In this document: positions 1 to 6,471 of the stretch, piece after piece
Layout: each line of letters begins with the position of its first letter
Numbering within the stretch: the first letter of the stretch is position 1
NCBI GenBank assembly: GCA_038125265.1
Contig: JAYPDM010000032.1
Location: forward strand, 1-10,651
Direction of reading: 5' to 3'
DNA length: 10,651 bases
From: JAURFX01 sp038125265
Lineage (GTDB): Bacteria; Pseudomonadota; Gammaproteobacteria; Steroidobacterales; Rariloculaceae
Translations under genes and position numbers: made by a program
The notes under the pieces: model-generated
Databases searched by the model: none
The model's input: the letters and a program-made list of their open reading frames with translations, nothing else
Told to the model about the DNA's origin: nothing

Positions 1-159
1 GGGACGGCTGTATCAAAAAATCCTTACCTCATTCTCATACCCTGTCATCGGGTATTAAAAAATGATGGGTCGATTGGAGGATTTGCATGGGGGGCTGAAA
101 TAAAAAAAATTTTACTTGATCATGAAAAAACTTTTTCATCAAAGGCAAATCTATTATGA
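1..159 (+). CDS. O6-alkylguanine-DNA alkyltransferase (Ogt/Ada C-terminal domain), 3' end only
   Basis: Reading from base 1 in frame 1 gives 52 codons ending in TGA at 157-159. The peptide contains IPCHRV (residues 13-18 of the fragment) followed by DGSIGGFAWG (22-31). This is the active-site signature and downstream loop of methylated-DNA--[protein]-cysteine S-methyltransferases. The Cys in PCHRV is the suicide acceptor that takes the alkyl group from O6-alkylguanine, so the protein directly reverses alkylation damage in cytoplasmic DNA. The family usually ends a short distance after the GGFAWG loop, as here, so the C-terminus appears intact and only the 5' part lies outside the window. Because the N-terminus is missing, a stand-alone Ogt cannot be told from a full Ada regulator or an Ada fragment. 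The next gene starts 30 bp downstream on the same strand, so cotranscription is possible. Confidence 0.9.
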   Translation, partial: GTAVSKNPYLILIPCHRVLKNDGSIGGFAWGAEIKKILLDHEKTFSSKANLL

Positions 160-189
160 TTGCCTTATTAATCATCAAACCTATTGAGC

Positions 190-765
190 ATGTCTAAAAA
201 AATTATCTTCCTCTGTTCGCTTTTTATTATCACAGGCTGCGTCACCCAAAGTGAAAATCAACCTTCACAACCCATCATTGGTCAGCATGAGCCTGATACG
301 GTATTGCAACAAGCAGAGGCATGGTTTGGACAAAGCGCCATGAATACTGCGGACGTTATTAACAGAGTCATTAATGATCAGGGACCGCCCGATGCCTATA
401 TCATGGGTGAGGAGGTTGCAGCCTCACTGGGCGCAGGGCTGCGTTACGGAAGCGGTGATATATATCTAAGAGACGGATCCTCGCAAGAAATCTATTGGAG
501 AGGTCCCTCGGTGGGTGTTGATACTGGTATCAATGCCAGCCGAGTATTTATATTGATCTACGGTGCCGATCGCGTCACAGACCTTTACACACGCCTTGGC
601 GGGGTTGAGGGTTCTGTTTATGTGGTGGGCGGTGTCAGTGTGACCTATCATCAAGGCGCTGATGTCACGGTGGTACCCGTGAGAGTGGGCGTTGGTATAC
701 GTGCGGGCGCTAACATCGGATACATACAATTTTCTGAGGAAGCTGAAGTCAATCCTTTCTTCTAA
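190..765 (+). CDS. eipA: EipA-like (DUF1134) envelope lipoprotein
   Basis: The protein has 191 aa from ATG 190. A TTG two codons upstream (184) is possible but less likely. A short lysine-rich N-terminus and hydrophobic stretch lead to the lipobox ITGC with Cys17 as the lipidation site. The residue after Cys is Val, not Asp, which favours outer-membrane sorting. The body matches DUF1134/EipA: a conserved helix with AEAWFG, then PDAYIMGEEVAASLGAGLRYGSGDIY, then YWRGPSVGVDTG, LYTRLGGVEGSVYVVGGV and VVPVRVGVGIRAGANIGYI, ending at NPFF. Brucella EipA is a small periplasmic beta-barrel protein needed for envelope integrity and stress resistance. An envelope role here is inferred by homology, and its ligand is unknown. 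What differs from the Brucella protein, as I recall it, is the lipid anchor. The gene stops 4 bp before the DUF3445 gene, so the two probably share a transcript. No clear Shine-Dalgarno sequence precedes ATG 190. Confidence 0.8.
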   Translation: MSKKIIFLCSLFIITGCVTQSENQPSQPIIGQHEPDTVLQQAEAWFGQSAMNTADVINRVINDQGPPDAYIMGEEVAASLGAGLRYGSGDIYLRDGSSQEIYWRGPSVGVDTGINASRVFILIYGADRVTDLYTRLGGVEGSVYVVGGVSVTYHQGADVTVVPVRVGVGIRAGANIGYIQFSEEAEVNPFF

Positions 766-769
766 CTTG

Positions 770-1645
770 ATGCTTCCCTCTTTTAAGCTTGAGCATCATG
801 ATCCCTATGATTACTTCCCCATGGATCCCATTGCCCCAAACTCACAAATGGGGCTCAGAAAATTCATACCAAGTGAAGAGGATCATAGAAATCGAATCAT
901 ACAATCAGACTCACAATTTGAGAAATTTATTGAGCATAAAAAAAATTGCCTGCAGACAGATTATAAGAACTTTTTTATTAAAGAAAATAATAAGGTCTGT
1001 ATTAAAAATGTGATCTCGGATCTGAGCCTTTTAATGGGTAGAGAAGAGGGATCCTTCTCGGTGTTATCTTCATGCATGCAAGAGGACGTGGTCATTGTGT
1101 GTCAAGAGGGCGATAACAACTGGGTTGAGGCGGCATCGATCTGCTTTCCAAATGGCTGGGATGCTTGGGGAGCTGTGGGCAATTCCTTTGATCATGTCCA
1201 TGAAAAAGTTCCTAACATAAAAAATATTGTTTACGGTGAGCGTACAAAAAAAATGATCAAGGCCATCATCGAATCAAATTATTGCTTTGAGCGCGTTGGG
1301 GCTATTAGCATCAATACATCACCGGAGTGGATTAGGCATCCCGCGCAAGCAGATCCGAGAGAGTCATTCACCGCAAACACAGATAATCTTTACATCAGAT
1401 TTGAGAGGCAGGTTTGTAAGGGCTATCAGGAGATTGGAGAAAATTTGTCTTCGGTATCAGGGTTTGTATTTCTTATTAAGACTTATATGCTCAGCTTCGA
1501 TAGACTGACAAGTCATCAGAAGCAATGCTTTTTAAGGACGGTAGAAGAGAATCCAAAGGGCCTCTACTATCATAGTTGGATAGCGCAACATCAAGAATTA
1601 TTATTGGAATGGACTAGGTTGAGACTTAACGATAGCGAGCGTTAA
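770..1645 (+). CDS. DUF3445 protein, haem-dependent oxidative N-demethylase-like
   Basis: The protein has 291 aa from ATG 770. The open frame extends to a TTG at 692 inside eipA, but family similarity begins only at about MGLRKF (27-32), so ATG 770 is preferred. It has the DUF3445 landmarks in order: MGL near the N-terminus, MQEDVVIV (103-110), ICFPNGW (124-130), FDHVHEKVP (140-148), LYIRFERQ (207-214) and a FLIKTY segment near the C-terminus. DUF3445 includes the alpha subunit of haem-dependent oxidative N-demethylase, a PAS-like haem protein that oxidises dimethylamine-type secondary amines, and the related dimethylamine monooxygenase subunits. His142 or His144 is a candidate haem ligand, by inference only. 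There is no signal peptide, so it is probably cytoplasmic. The flavin/ferredoxin reductase and other subunits that accompany the methylotroph enzymes are absent from this window. Substrate and activity are unknown. Its last 20 bp overlap the 3' end of korB on the opposite strand. Confidence 0.75.
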   Translation: MLPSFKLEHHDPYDYFPMDPIAPNSQMGLRKFIPSEEDHRNRIIQSDSQFEKFIEHKKNCLQTDYKNFFIKENNKVCIKNVISDLSLLMGREEGSFSVLSSCMQEDVVIVCQEGDNNWVEAASICFPNGWDAWGAVGNSFDHVHEKVPNIKNIVYGERTKKMIKAIIESNYCFERVGAISINTSPEWIRHPAQADPRESFTANTDNLYIRFERQVCKGYQEIGENLSSVSGFVFLIKTYMLSFDRLTSHQKQCFLRTVEENPKGLYYHSWIAQHQELLLEWTRLRLNDSER

Positions 1646-2681
1646 CCTTATCCATACCTTTTTGGCCTGGGCATAACTGCTCATAAGGCAGGTCCCTAAG
1701 AGGTACCTTTGACGTTCTATTGATGGTATGAAGATCTGGCTCGTCCTCATCAATAAACAAGAGTCCGGTGACAATCTCTCCTTTTGAGGCTCGGGTGTTA
1801 ACGTACTGTAACGCAGATACACGATCAGTTGGGTCATAGTCTTTTGATACTTTTCTAAGTACGACACTGCCTCCATCATGCATATCAACCGTGACTGCCT
1901 CGCCCGCTTTATACTTTTGTTTGATCTCCTCTCTGGGCTCAACATAATCCACATGCACGGCCTGATGATAATACTCACGGGTATGGGCATAACTCTTTGT
2001 AGATTCAGTATGATCGTTAAAGGTCACGCACGGGGAGATCACATCCACGAGAGCAAATCCCTTATGCGCGATGGCAGCTTTTAATAAAGGCACTAACTGC
2101 TCTTTATCCCCTGAGAATCCTCTTGCGACAAAAGTTCCGCCCTGGACAATAGCCATCTGAACAGGATCAAGGGGAGGTAGCTCATTGATATCACCCTTTT
2201 TAAGTTTTGATCCCTTGTCAGCAGAGGCTGAGAATTGTCCTTTGGTCAAACCATAGACACCGTTATTCTCAATCACATAACACATATCTAAATTTCTACG
2301 CACCGCATGTCCAAACTGACCTAGGCCAATCGACAACGAATCGCCATCTCCTGAGATGCCAATCACTGACAAGCCACCATGAGCTGCATGTGCACCGGTC
2401 GCCACCGATGGCATACGACCATGCACTGAGTTAAAACCATGTGACCCTCCTAGGAAGTATGCTGTCGTTTTAGAAGAGCAACCAATACCGCTGATCTTAG
2501 CTGCCATATGGGGAGGCACATTTAATTCAAAAAAGGCCTGAACCAGAGCCGCAGTTACTGAGTCATGACCGCATCCTGCGCATAGCGTAGAGAGACCGCC
2601 TTCATAATCTCTAATGGTCAGTCCAAGCTCATTGCGACTCAACCCACCATGAATGATCTTTGGCTTGGCAATATAACTCAT
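1626..2681 (-). CDS. korB: 2-oxoglutarate:ferredoxin oxidoreductase, beta subunit (TPP and 4Fe-4S)
   Basis: The protein has 351 aa and is the thiamine-diphosphate subunit of the cytoplasmic 2-oxoacid oxidoreductase that converts 2-oxoglutarate and CoA to succinyl-CoA and CO2. The four expected ligands for the single proximal 4Fe-4S cluster are visible: Cys34 and Cys37 in LCAGCGH, Cys68 in GIGCSSKT and Cys218 in ISPCVTFND. The TPP/Mg motif is GDGDSLSIGLGQFGHA (111-126) followed by ENNGVYGLTKGQ (138-149). The start overlaps the korA stop by 4 bp (ATGA), which implies translational coupling. It also has its own strong Shine-Dalgarno sequence, AAGGAG, 7 nt before the ATG. It is the last gene of the korC-korA-korB cluster. 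Substrate preference for 2-oxoglutarate over pyruvate or another 2-oxoacid is inferred from the fused-alpha architecture and the attached FAD subunit. The family assignment itself is secure. Confidence 0.92.
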   Translation of the reverse strand: MSYIAKPKIIHGGLSRNELGLTIRDYEGGLSTLCAGCGHDSVTAALVQAFFELNVPPHMAAKISGIGCSSKTTAYFLGGSHGFNSVHGRMPSVATGAHAAHGGLSVIGISGDGDSLSIGLGQFGHAVRRNLDMCYVIENNGVYGLTKGQFSASADKGSKLKKGDINELPPLDPVQMAIVQGGTFVARGFSGDKEQLVPLLKAAIAHKGFALVDVISPCVTFNDHTESTKSYAHTREYYHQAVHVDYVEPREEIKQKYKAGEAVTVDMHDGGSVVLRKVSKDYDPTDRVSALQYVNTRASKGEIVTGLLFIDEDEPDLHTINRTSKVPLRDLPYEQLCPGQKGMDKVNARYR

Positions 2682-4495
2682 GCCACCGCTCCTTTAGCTA
2701 AATGTTCATCAATCGCAGATACCACAACTCTTGCTGCTAGTGGCATTCCTGCATAATCTAAAATCGATATCAATTGATCCTTGGTTGCCTTTGTTTCAAG
2801 GGTTAATAGACTCTTAAGCTGAGCGTCTCTGTTTTGCTCAACCACATAAATCTGATCGTGGCTCTCAATAAATGCTTCCACCTCTTGAGTAAATGGAAAC
2901 GCCTTAACGCGAAGGTAATCAATAAATATATTTTGTGCTGCAAGCCTATCCATCGCCTCGAGCACCGCATAATCACAACCGCCAGAGGAAATGAGACCAA
3001 TCTTGGTCTTCTTTTTCGCTTTGGTCAAAACTGGCTTAGGAACTAGGGTCTTCGCCGTTTCCCACTTAACAAGCAATCGATCGAGAACCTCTTGATATTC
3101 ATCAGAGTTCTCTGTGTAACCACCAAACTTATTGTGACCAGAGCCACGTAAGAAATAGGCGCCTTTTTTATGAACGCCCGGATAAGATCTCGCTGCGATG
3201 CCATCACCGTCTACATCAAGATAACGATAAAACGCGGCAGCTTCCTCCAGCTCTTTCTCGCTTAAAACCTTACCCCGATCAGGCTTGTAGGCTCCGTCCC
3301 AGTTAAATTCTTCAACCATCCAGTCGTTCATACCAATATCGAGATCCTGTAGAACAATCACCGGGGTTTGCAGTCTCTCGGCTAAGTCAAAGGAGTTAAT
3401 GGCCATTTCAAAACATTCCTTAGGATTGGCTGGAAAGAGAACGACGTGTTTTGTGTCACCATGCGAGGCAAATGCCGCAGGCATAATGTCCGATTGTTGG
3501 GTACGAGTAGGCATTCCGGTTGAGGGGCCGACACGTTGCACATCAATTAAGACCGCTGGAATCTCTGCGAAATATCCAAGACCCAAGAACTCTCCCATCA
3601 ACGAAACCCCTGGTCCGCTGGTTGAAGTAAAGGCCCTAGCACCATTCCAAGAAGCTCCAAGAACCATACCAATCGCAGCAAGCTCATCCTCAGCTTGAAT
3701 AATACAGTAATCCCTCTCGCCACTTTCGGAGTTCTCTCTAAACTGCTTACAGAAAGACTTAAAGGAATCCATCACAGTTGTGGATGGCGTAATCGGATAC
3801 CAAGCAGCAACCGTAGCGCCAGCGTACACGCACCCCAAACCAGAGGCAGTGTTGCCATCTATCATGATGTGATTCTTCGTTTTATCGAGTGCTTTGAGTT
3901 TGGTGTCTAATGGACAATTAAAATGTTCAAGCGCATATTCTTTACCCATCGCAATGGCCTGTTTATTCGCAGGAATTAATTTTTCTTTCTTAGCGAACAT
4001 CTCTTCAATCAGAGCATGGATGACCTTTTCATCAATTTCTAAGAGCGCTGATAATACGCCTACATAAACCATGTTCTTCATGAGAATCCTGGCTCTTGGG
4101 TTGGTAAAGGCCTCATTACACATCTTTGCTAAGGGCACGCCGAGAACGGTAACGTCCTCTCGTGTGAACTGTTTTTCTCTGGGCCAAGAAGAGTCATAAA
4201 TGAGATAGCCACCAGCATCTAATTGCTTTAAATCCTGATCATAGGTCTGGGCATTCATGGCTACCATAATGTCGGTTCTACCGGCTCTGGCAAGGTACCC
4301 ATCACCGCTCACACGAATTTCATACCAGGTCGGGAGACCTTGAATGTTACTTGGAAAATAATTTTTTCCTGTCACCGGGATACCCATCCTAAAAATGGAC
4401 TTCATCAATAGATTGTTGGCACTGGCAGAACCGGTACCATTCACATTCGCAAGTCGAATGACAAAATTATTTAGGCGGTTTTCTTTATCTGACAT
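2678..4495 (-). CDS. korA: 2-oxoglutarate:ferredoxin oxidoreductase, fused gamma/alpha subunit
   Basis: The protein has 605 aa, about 66 kDa, the size of fused KorA proteins. Residues about 10-190 form the gamma domain (NVNGTGSASANNLLM at 18-31; AGRTDIMVAMN at 71-81), which carries the CoA-binding side. The alpha part starts near 212 (DGNTASGLGCVYAG). It continues with YPITPSTT (233-240), QAEDELAAIGM (267-277), TSTSGPG (290-296) and QRVGPSTGMPTRTQQSD (319-335), all characteristic of the pyrimidine-binding domain of 2-oxoacid:acceptor oxidoreductases. The C-terminal third (about 490-605) matches the usual transketolase-C-like domain, with GGCDYAVLEA and VVEQNRDAQL. It pairs with KorB to form the active site. 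The gene start overlaps the upstream korC stop by 25 bp in another frame, and no Shine-Dalgarno sequence is evident, so translation probably depends on coupling to korC. No key motif appears to be missing. Confidence 0.92.
   Translation of the reverse strand: MSDKENRLNNFVIRLANVNGTGSASANNLLMKSIFRMGIPVTGKNYFPSNIQGLPTWYEIRVSGDGYLARAGRTDIMVAMNAQTYDQDLKQLDAGGYLIYDSSWPREKQFTREDVTVLGVPLAKMCNEAFTNPRARILMKNMVYVGVLSALLEIDEKVIHALIEEMFAKKEKLIPANKQAIAMGKEYALEHFNCPLDTKLKALDKTKNHIMIDGNTASGLGCVYAGATVAAWYPITPSTTVMDSFKSFCKQFRENSESGERDYCIIQAEDELAAIGMVLGASWNGARAFTSTSGPGVSLMGEFLGLGYFAEIPAVLIDVQRVGPSTGMPTRTQQSDIMPAAFASHGDTKHVVLFPANPKECFEMAINSFDLAERLQTPVIVLQDLDIGMNDWMVEEFNWDGAYKPDRGKVLSEKELEEAAAFYRYLDVDGDGIAARSYPGVHKKGAYFLRGSGHNKFGGYTENSDEYQEVLDRLLVKWETAKTLVPKPVLTKAKKKTKIGLISSGGCDYAVLEAMDRLAAQNIFIDYLRVKAFPFTQEVEAFIESHDQIYVVEQNRDAQLKSLLTLETKATKDQLISILDYAGMPLAARVVVSAIDEHLAKGAVA
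2689..2694 (-). promoter_or_regulatory. Strong Shine-Dalgarno of korB
   Basis: AAGGAG on the reverse strand, 7 nt before the korB ATG and inside the korA coding end. It fixes the korB start at 2681. It stands out because the two upstream genes of the operon lack such a site, so KorB may be made at a different rate from KorA. Confidence 0.7.
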
Positions 4496-6288
4496 GGTGT
4501 GATAGCAATATTAGGATCATCGGAGGCCCTTGGGGATTTAATCCATGACTTTTGCATGTCCCAAGCACCGGTAGGACATCGCTCAGCACATAAACCACAA
4601 TGGACACATAAATTTTCATCCTTGACCATTACGCGAGAAGTTTGTTTTAAAGGCTCAGACACATAGAGCAAGGCATTCTTATCGAGAACAGGAGCGCGCA
4701 AGTTTTTCTTAAGCTCCTCCTCGGTCTCTTGGTTAGGGGTAATGGTGAGACAGTCTACCGGACAGATATCAAGACAGGCATCACACTCAATACATAAATC
4801 TGGCTCAAAGACCGTTTGTAAATCGCAATTCAGGCATCGCTCAACCTCAACCGCAAACTGCTCAGCAGTGAATCCGAGCTCAACCTCAATATCAAGCTTT
4901 TTAAATCTCTCAACAAGCTCAACGTTAGGTACAATCCTTCTTTCAGAGGCATCGAAGTTATTGCTATAGCTCCACTCATGAATACCCATCTTGGCGGATG
5001 ATAAATTAACACCTCTCGGCAATCGATCATTCAAGTCTTCAGCGTAGCAATGTTTGTGCATGGATATGGCTGCTTGATGTCCATGCTCCACAGCCCAGAT
5101 AATATTTTTCGGGCCAAAAGCAGCATCGCCCCCAAAAAACACACCTTTGAGTGTTGATTCAAAAGTTTTTTCATCAACCACCGGCACATCCCACTTATCA
5201 AATTCAATGCCGATGTCCTTCTCAATCCAGGGGAACGCATTATCTTGTCCAATGGCGAGTACCACGTCATCGCACTCAAACATTTTTTCACCTACGACAC
5301 GTGTCTCTGTAATATTGCCTTGCTCATCCAAGTCATACTCGAGCTCTTCAAAAATCATTCCCACGAGCTTTCCATTCTCATGAACAAAAGACTTGGGTGA
5401 ATGATTAATGACAATCTCTACATTCTCTTCCTCAGCGTCTTCAAGTTCCCAATCGGAGGCTTTGAAGAACTGTCTGGGTTTTCTTGCCATCACCTTAACG
5501 CTTTCAGCGCCCAGACGAAGCGAGGTACGACAGCAATCCATCGCGGTGTTACCAACACCAATGATAAGTACCTTCTTGCCGATGGTATCAATGTGATCAA
5601 AGGCCACTGACTCGAGCCACTCAATACCAATATGGATATTGGATGCTTCATCCCTGCCGGGAATATTTAAATTTTTACCCTTAGGCGCACCGCTTCCAAC
5701 AAAAATTGCGTCATAACCCTCATCAAGAAGATCCTTCATACTGTTTATGGGTGAATTTAATCTGAGATCAATGCCCATATCAAAAATATAGTTCATCTCC
5801 TCATCAAGAACCTTAGCAGGCAGTCGGAATGAGGGAATGTTCGTCCGCATTAATCCACCTGGCTTATCAAGCGCTTCGTAAATAACAACCTCATAGCCTA
5901 ATGGCGCGAGATCATTGGCAACCGTGAGTGAGGCACATCCGGCACCAATCAGAGCCACCTTTTTTCCATTTTTCTCAGTAGGAGCCTTGGGCAAACGGTC
6001 TGTAATATCATCTCTGTTATCTGCTGCAACACGTTTTAAACGACATATAGCAACCGGCTTCTCTTCGACCCTGCCTCGTCTGCAAGCAGGTTCGCATGGT
6101 CTGTCACAGACACGACCCAAAATACCAGGAAAAACATTACTCTCGCGATTGAGCATATAGGCATCTGAATACCTGCCCTGAGAGATCAGTCTTATATACT
6201 CTGGAACATCAGTATGAGCAGGACAAGCCCATTGGCAATCTACAACCTGATGAAAATACTCTGTGCCTTCTGTTTGGGTGGGTTTCAT
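4471..6288 (-). CDS. korC: KorC-type FAD-dependent NADP(H) oxidoreductase with two ferredoxin clusters
   Basis: The protein has 605 aa. The N-terminal Cys-rich helical domain is typical of the glutamate synthase small subunit (GltD): Cys18, Cys22, then GRVCDRPCEPAC with Cys61, 65 and 69. An FAD-binding Rossmann fold follows at about 109-145 (ALIGAGCASLTVANDL), then a nucleotide-binding fold at about 238-275 with GVGNTAMD (244-251) and nearby Arg/Lys, suggesting NADP(H). FFGGDAAFG forms the second FAD contact. The C-terminus holds two ferredoxin motifs: Cys499-502-505-509 and Cys561-564-567-571, with an additional Cys485/Cys488 pair just before. The expected role is electron transfer between KorAB and NADP+, as in the three-subunit 2-oxoglutarate:NADP+ oxidoreductase described from Azoarcus evansii. 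It is first in the cluster and overlaps korA by 25 bp. A glutamate synthase role is unlikely because no large subunit is adjacent. The start at ATG 6288 lacks a clear Shine-Dalgarno sequence. Confidence 0.85.
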   Translation of the reverse strand: MKPTQTEGTEYFHQVVDCQWACPAHTDVPEYIRLISQGRYSDAYMLNRESNVFPGILGRVCDRPCEPACRRGRVEEKPVAICRLKRVAADNRDDITDRLPKAPTEKNGKKVALIGAGCASLTVANDLAPLGYEVVIYEALDKPGGLMRTNIPSFRLPAKVLDEEMNYIFDMGIDLRLNSPINSMKDLLDEGYDAIFVGSGAPKGKNLNIPGRDEASNIHIGIEWLESVAFDHIDTIGKKVLIIGVGNTAMDCCRTSLRLGAESVKVMARKPRQFFKASDWELEDAEEENVEIVINHSPKSFVHENGKLVGMIFEELEYDLDEQGNITETRVVGEKMFECDDVVLAIGQDNAFPWIEKDIGIEFDKWDVPVVDEKTFESTLKGVFFGGDAAFGPKNIIWAVEHGHQAAISMHKHCYAEDLNDRLPRGVNLSSAKMGIHEWSYSNNFDASERRIVPNVELVERFKKLDIEVELGFTAEQFAVEVERCLNCDLQTVFEPDLCIECDACLDICPVDCLTITPNQETEEELKKNLRAPVLDKNALLYVSEPLKQTSRVMVKDENLCVHCGLCAERCPTGAWDMQKSWIKSPRASDDPNIAITPCQIKKTA

Positions 6289-6293
6289 TGGTG

Positions 6294-6342
6294 GTGTGTC
6301 AGTAACTTTGGAAAGTAGTAAAAACCCTTCATGTGTGTGTCA
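6294..6342 (-). repeat. Two direct copies of TGACACAC in the korC leader
   Basis: The octamer GTGTGTCA occurs on the forward strand at 6294-6301 and again at 6335-6342, 41 bp apart, close to four helical turns. Read in the direction of korC it is TGACACAC, in the untranslated leader between the predicted promoter and the start codon. It could be a protein site on DNA or RNA. Two copies of an 8-mer in about 50 bp is suggestive but not strong evidence. Confidence 0.25.
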
Positions 6343-6349
6343 TAAATTA

Positions 6350-6367
6350 TATAACAAATTTGTCATA
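6350..6367. promoter_or_regulatory. 18-bp near-palindrome, candidate operator of the kor operon
   Basis: TATAACAAATTTGTCATA is an inverted repeat with no spacer, in which 8 of 9 positions in each half-site pair. It lies in the divergent intergenic region, just downstream of the predicted kor start of transcription (roughly position 6373, reading leftwards) and over a second TATAAT-like element. This is where a dimeric repressor could act. It does not fit the FNR or CRP consensus by eye. The binding protein is unknown, and AT-rich DNA produces such palindromes by chance more often than balanced DNA. Confidence 0.35.
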
Positions 6368-6379
6368 TTTCTGACTTGT

Positions 6380-6407
6380 ATTATAGATAAATTAGCGATC
6401 TTCTCAA
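6380..6407 (-). promoter_or_regulatory. Predicted sigma70 promoter of the korCAB operon
   Basis: On the reverse strand the sequence reads TTGAGA (6407-6402), a 16-bp spacer, then TATAAT (6385-6380). This is a perfect -10 box and a 5/6 -35 box at near-optimal spacing. Transcription would start near 6373, giving a leader of roughly 85 nt before the korC ATG at 6288. A second TATAAT (6351-6346) lies closer to the gene, but I could not find a convincing -35 for it. This is the best promoter match in the window. Confidence 0.6.
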
Positions 6408-6471
6408 GAAAAGTCGTACACAATTTAATGTGCTTTTTCTTAGAGTTTGCTATCCTGAATTAGAAATAGTG

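Noticed and set aside
122..139. AT-rich inverted repeat ATGAAAAA/TTTTTCAT near the end of the alkyltransferase gene
   Set aside because: It lies inside coding sequence, has a 2-nt loop and no following T run, so it is not a credible terminator.
692..769. N-terminal extension of the DUF3445 protein starting at TTG 692
   Set aside because: It would overlap the eipA coding end by 74 bp and adds residues with no family similarity; ATG 770 is simpler.
1601..1990. 129-aa open frame on the reverse strand within korB
   Set aside because: It lies wholly in an alternative frame of a well-conserved gene and shows no recognisable domain.
2678..6288. KorA and KorC both being exactly 605 aa, suggesting duplication
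   Set aside because: Their domains and motifs are unrelated; the equal length is coincidental.
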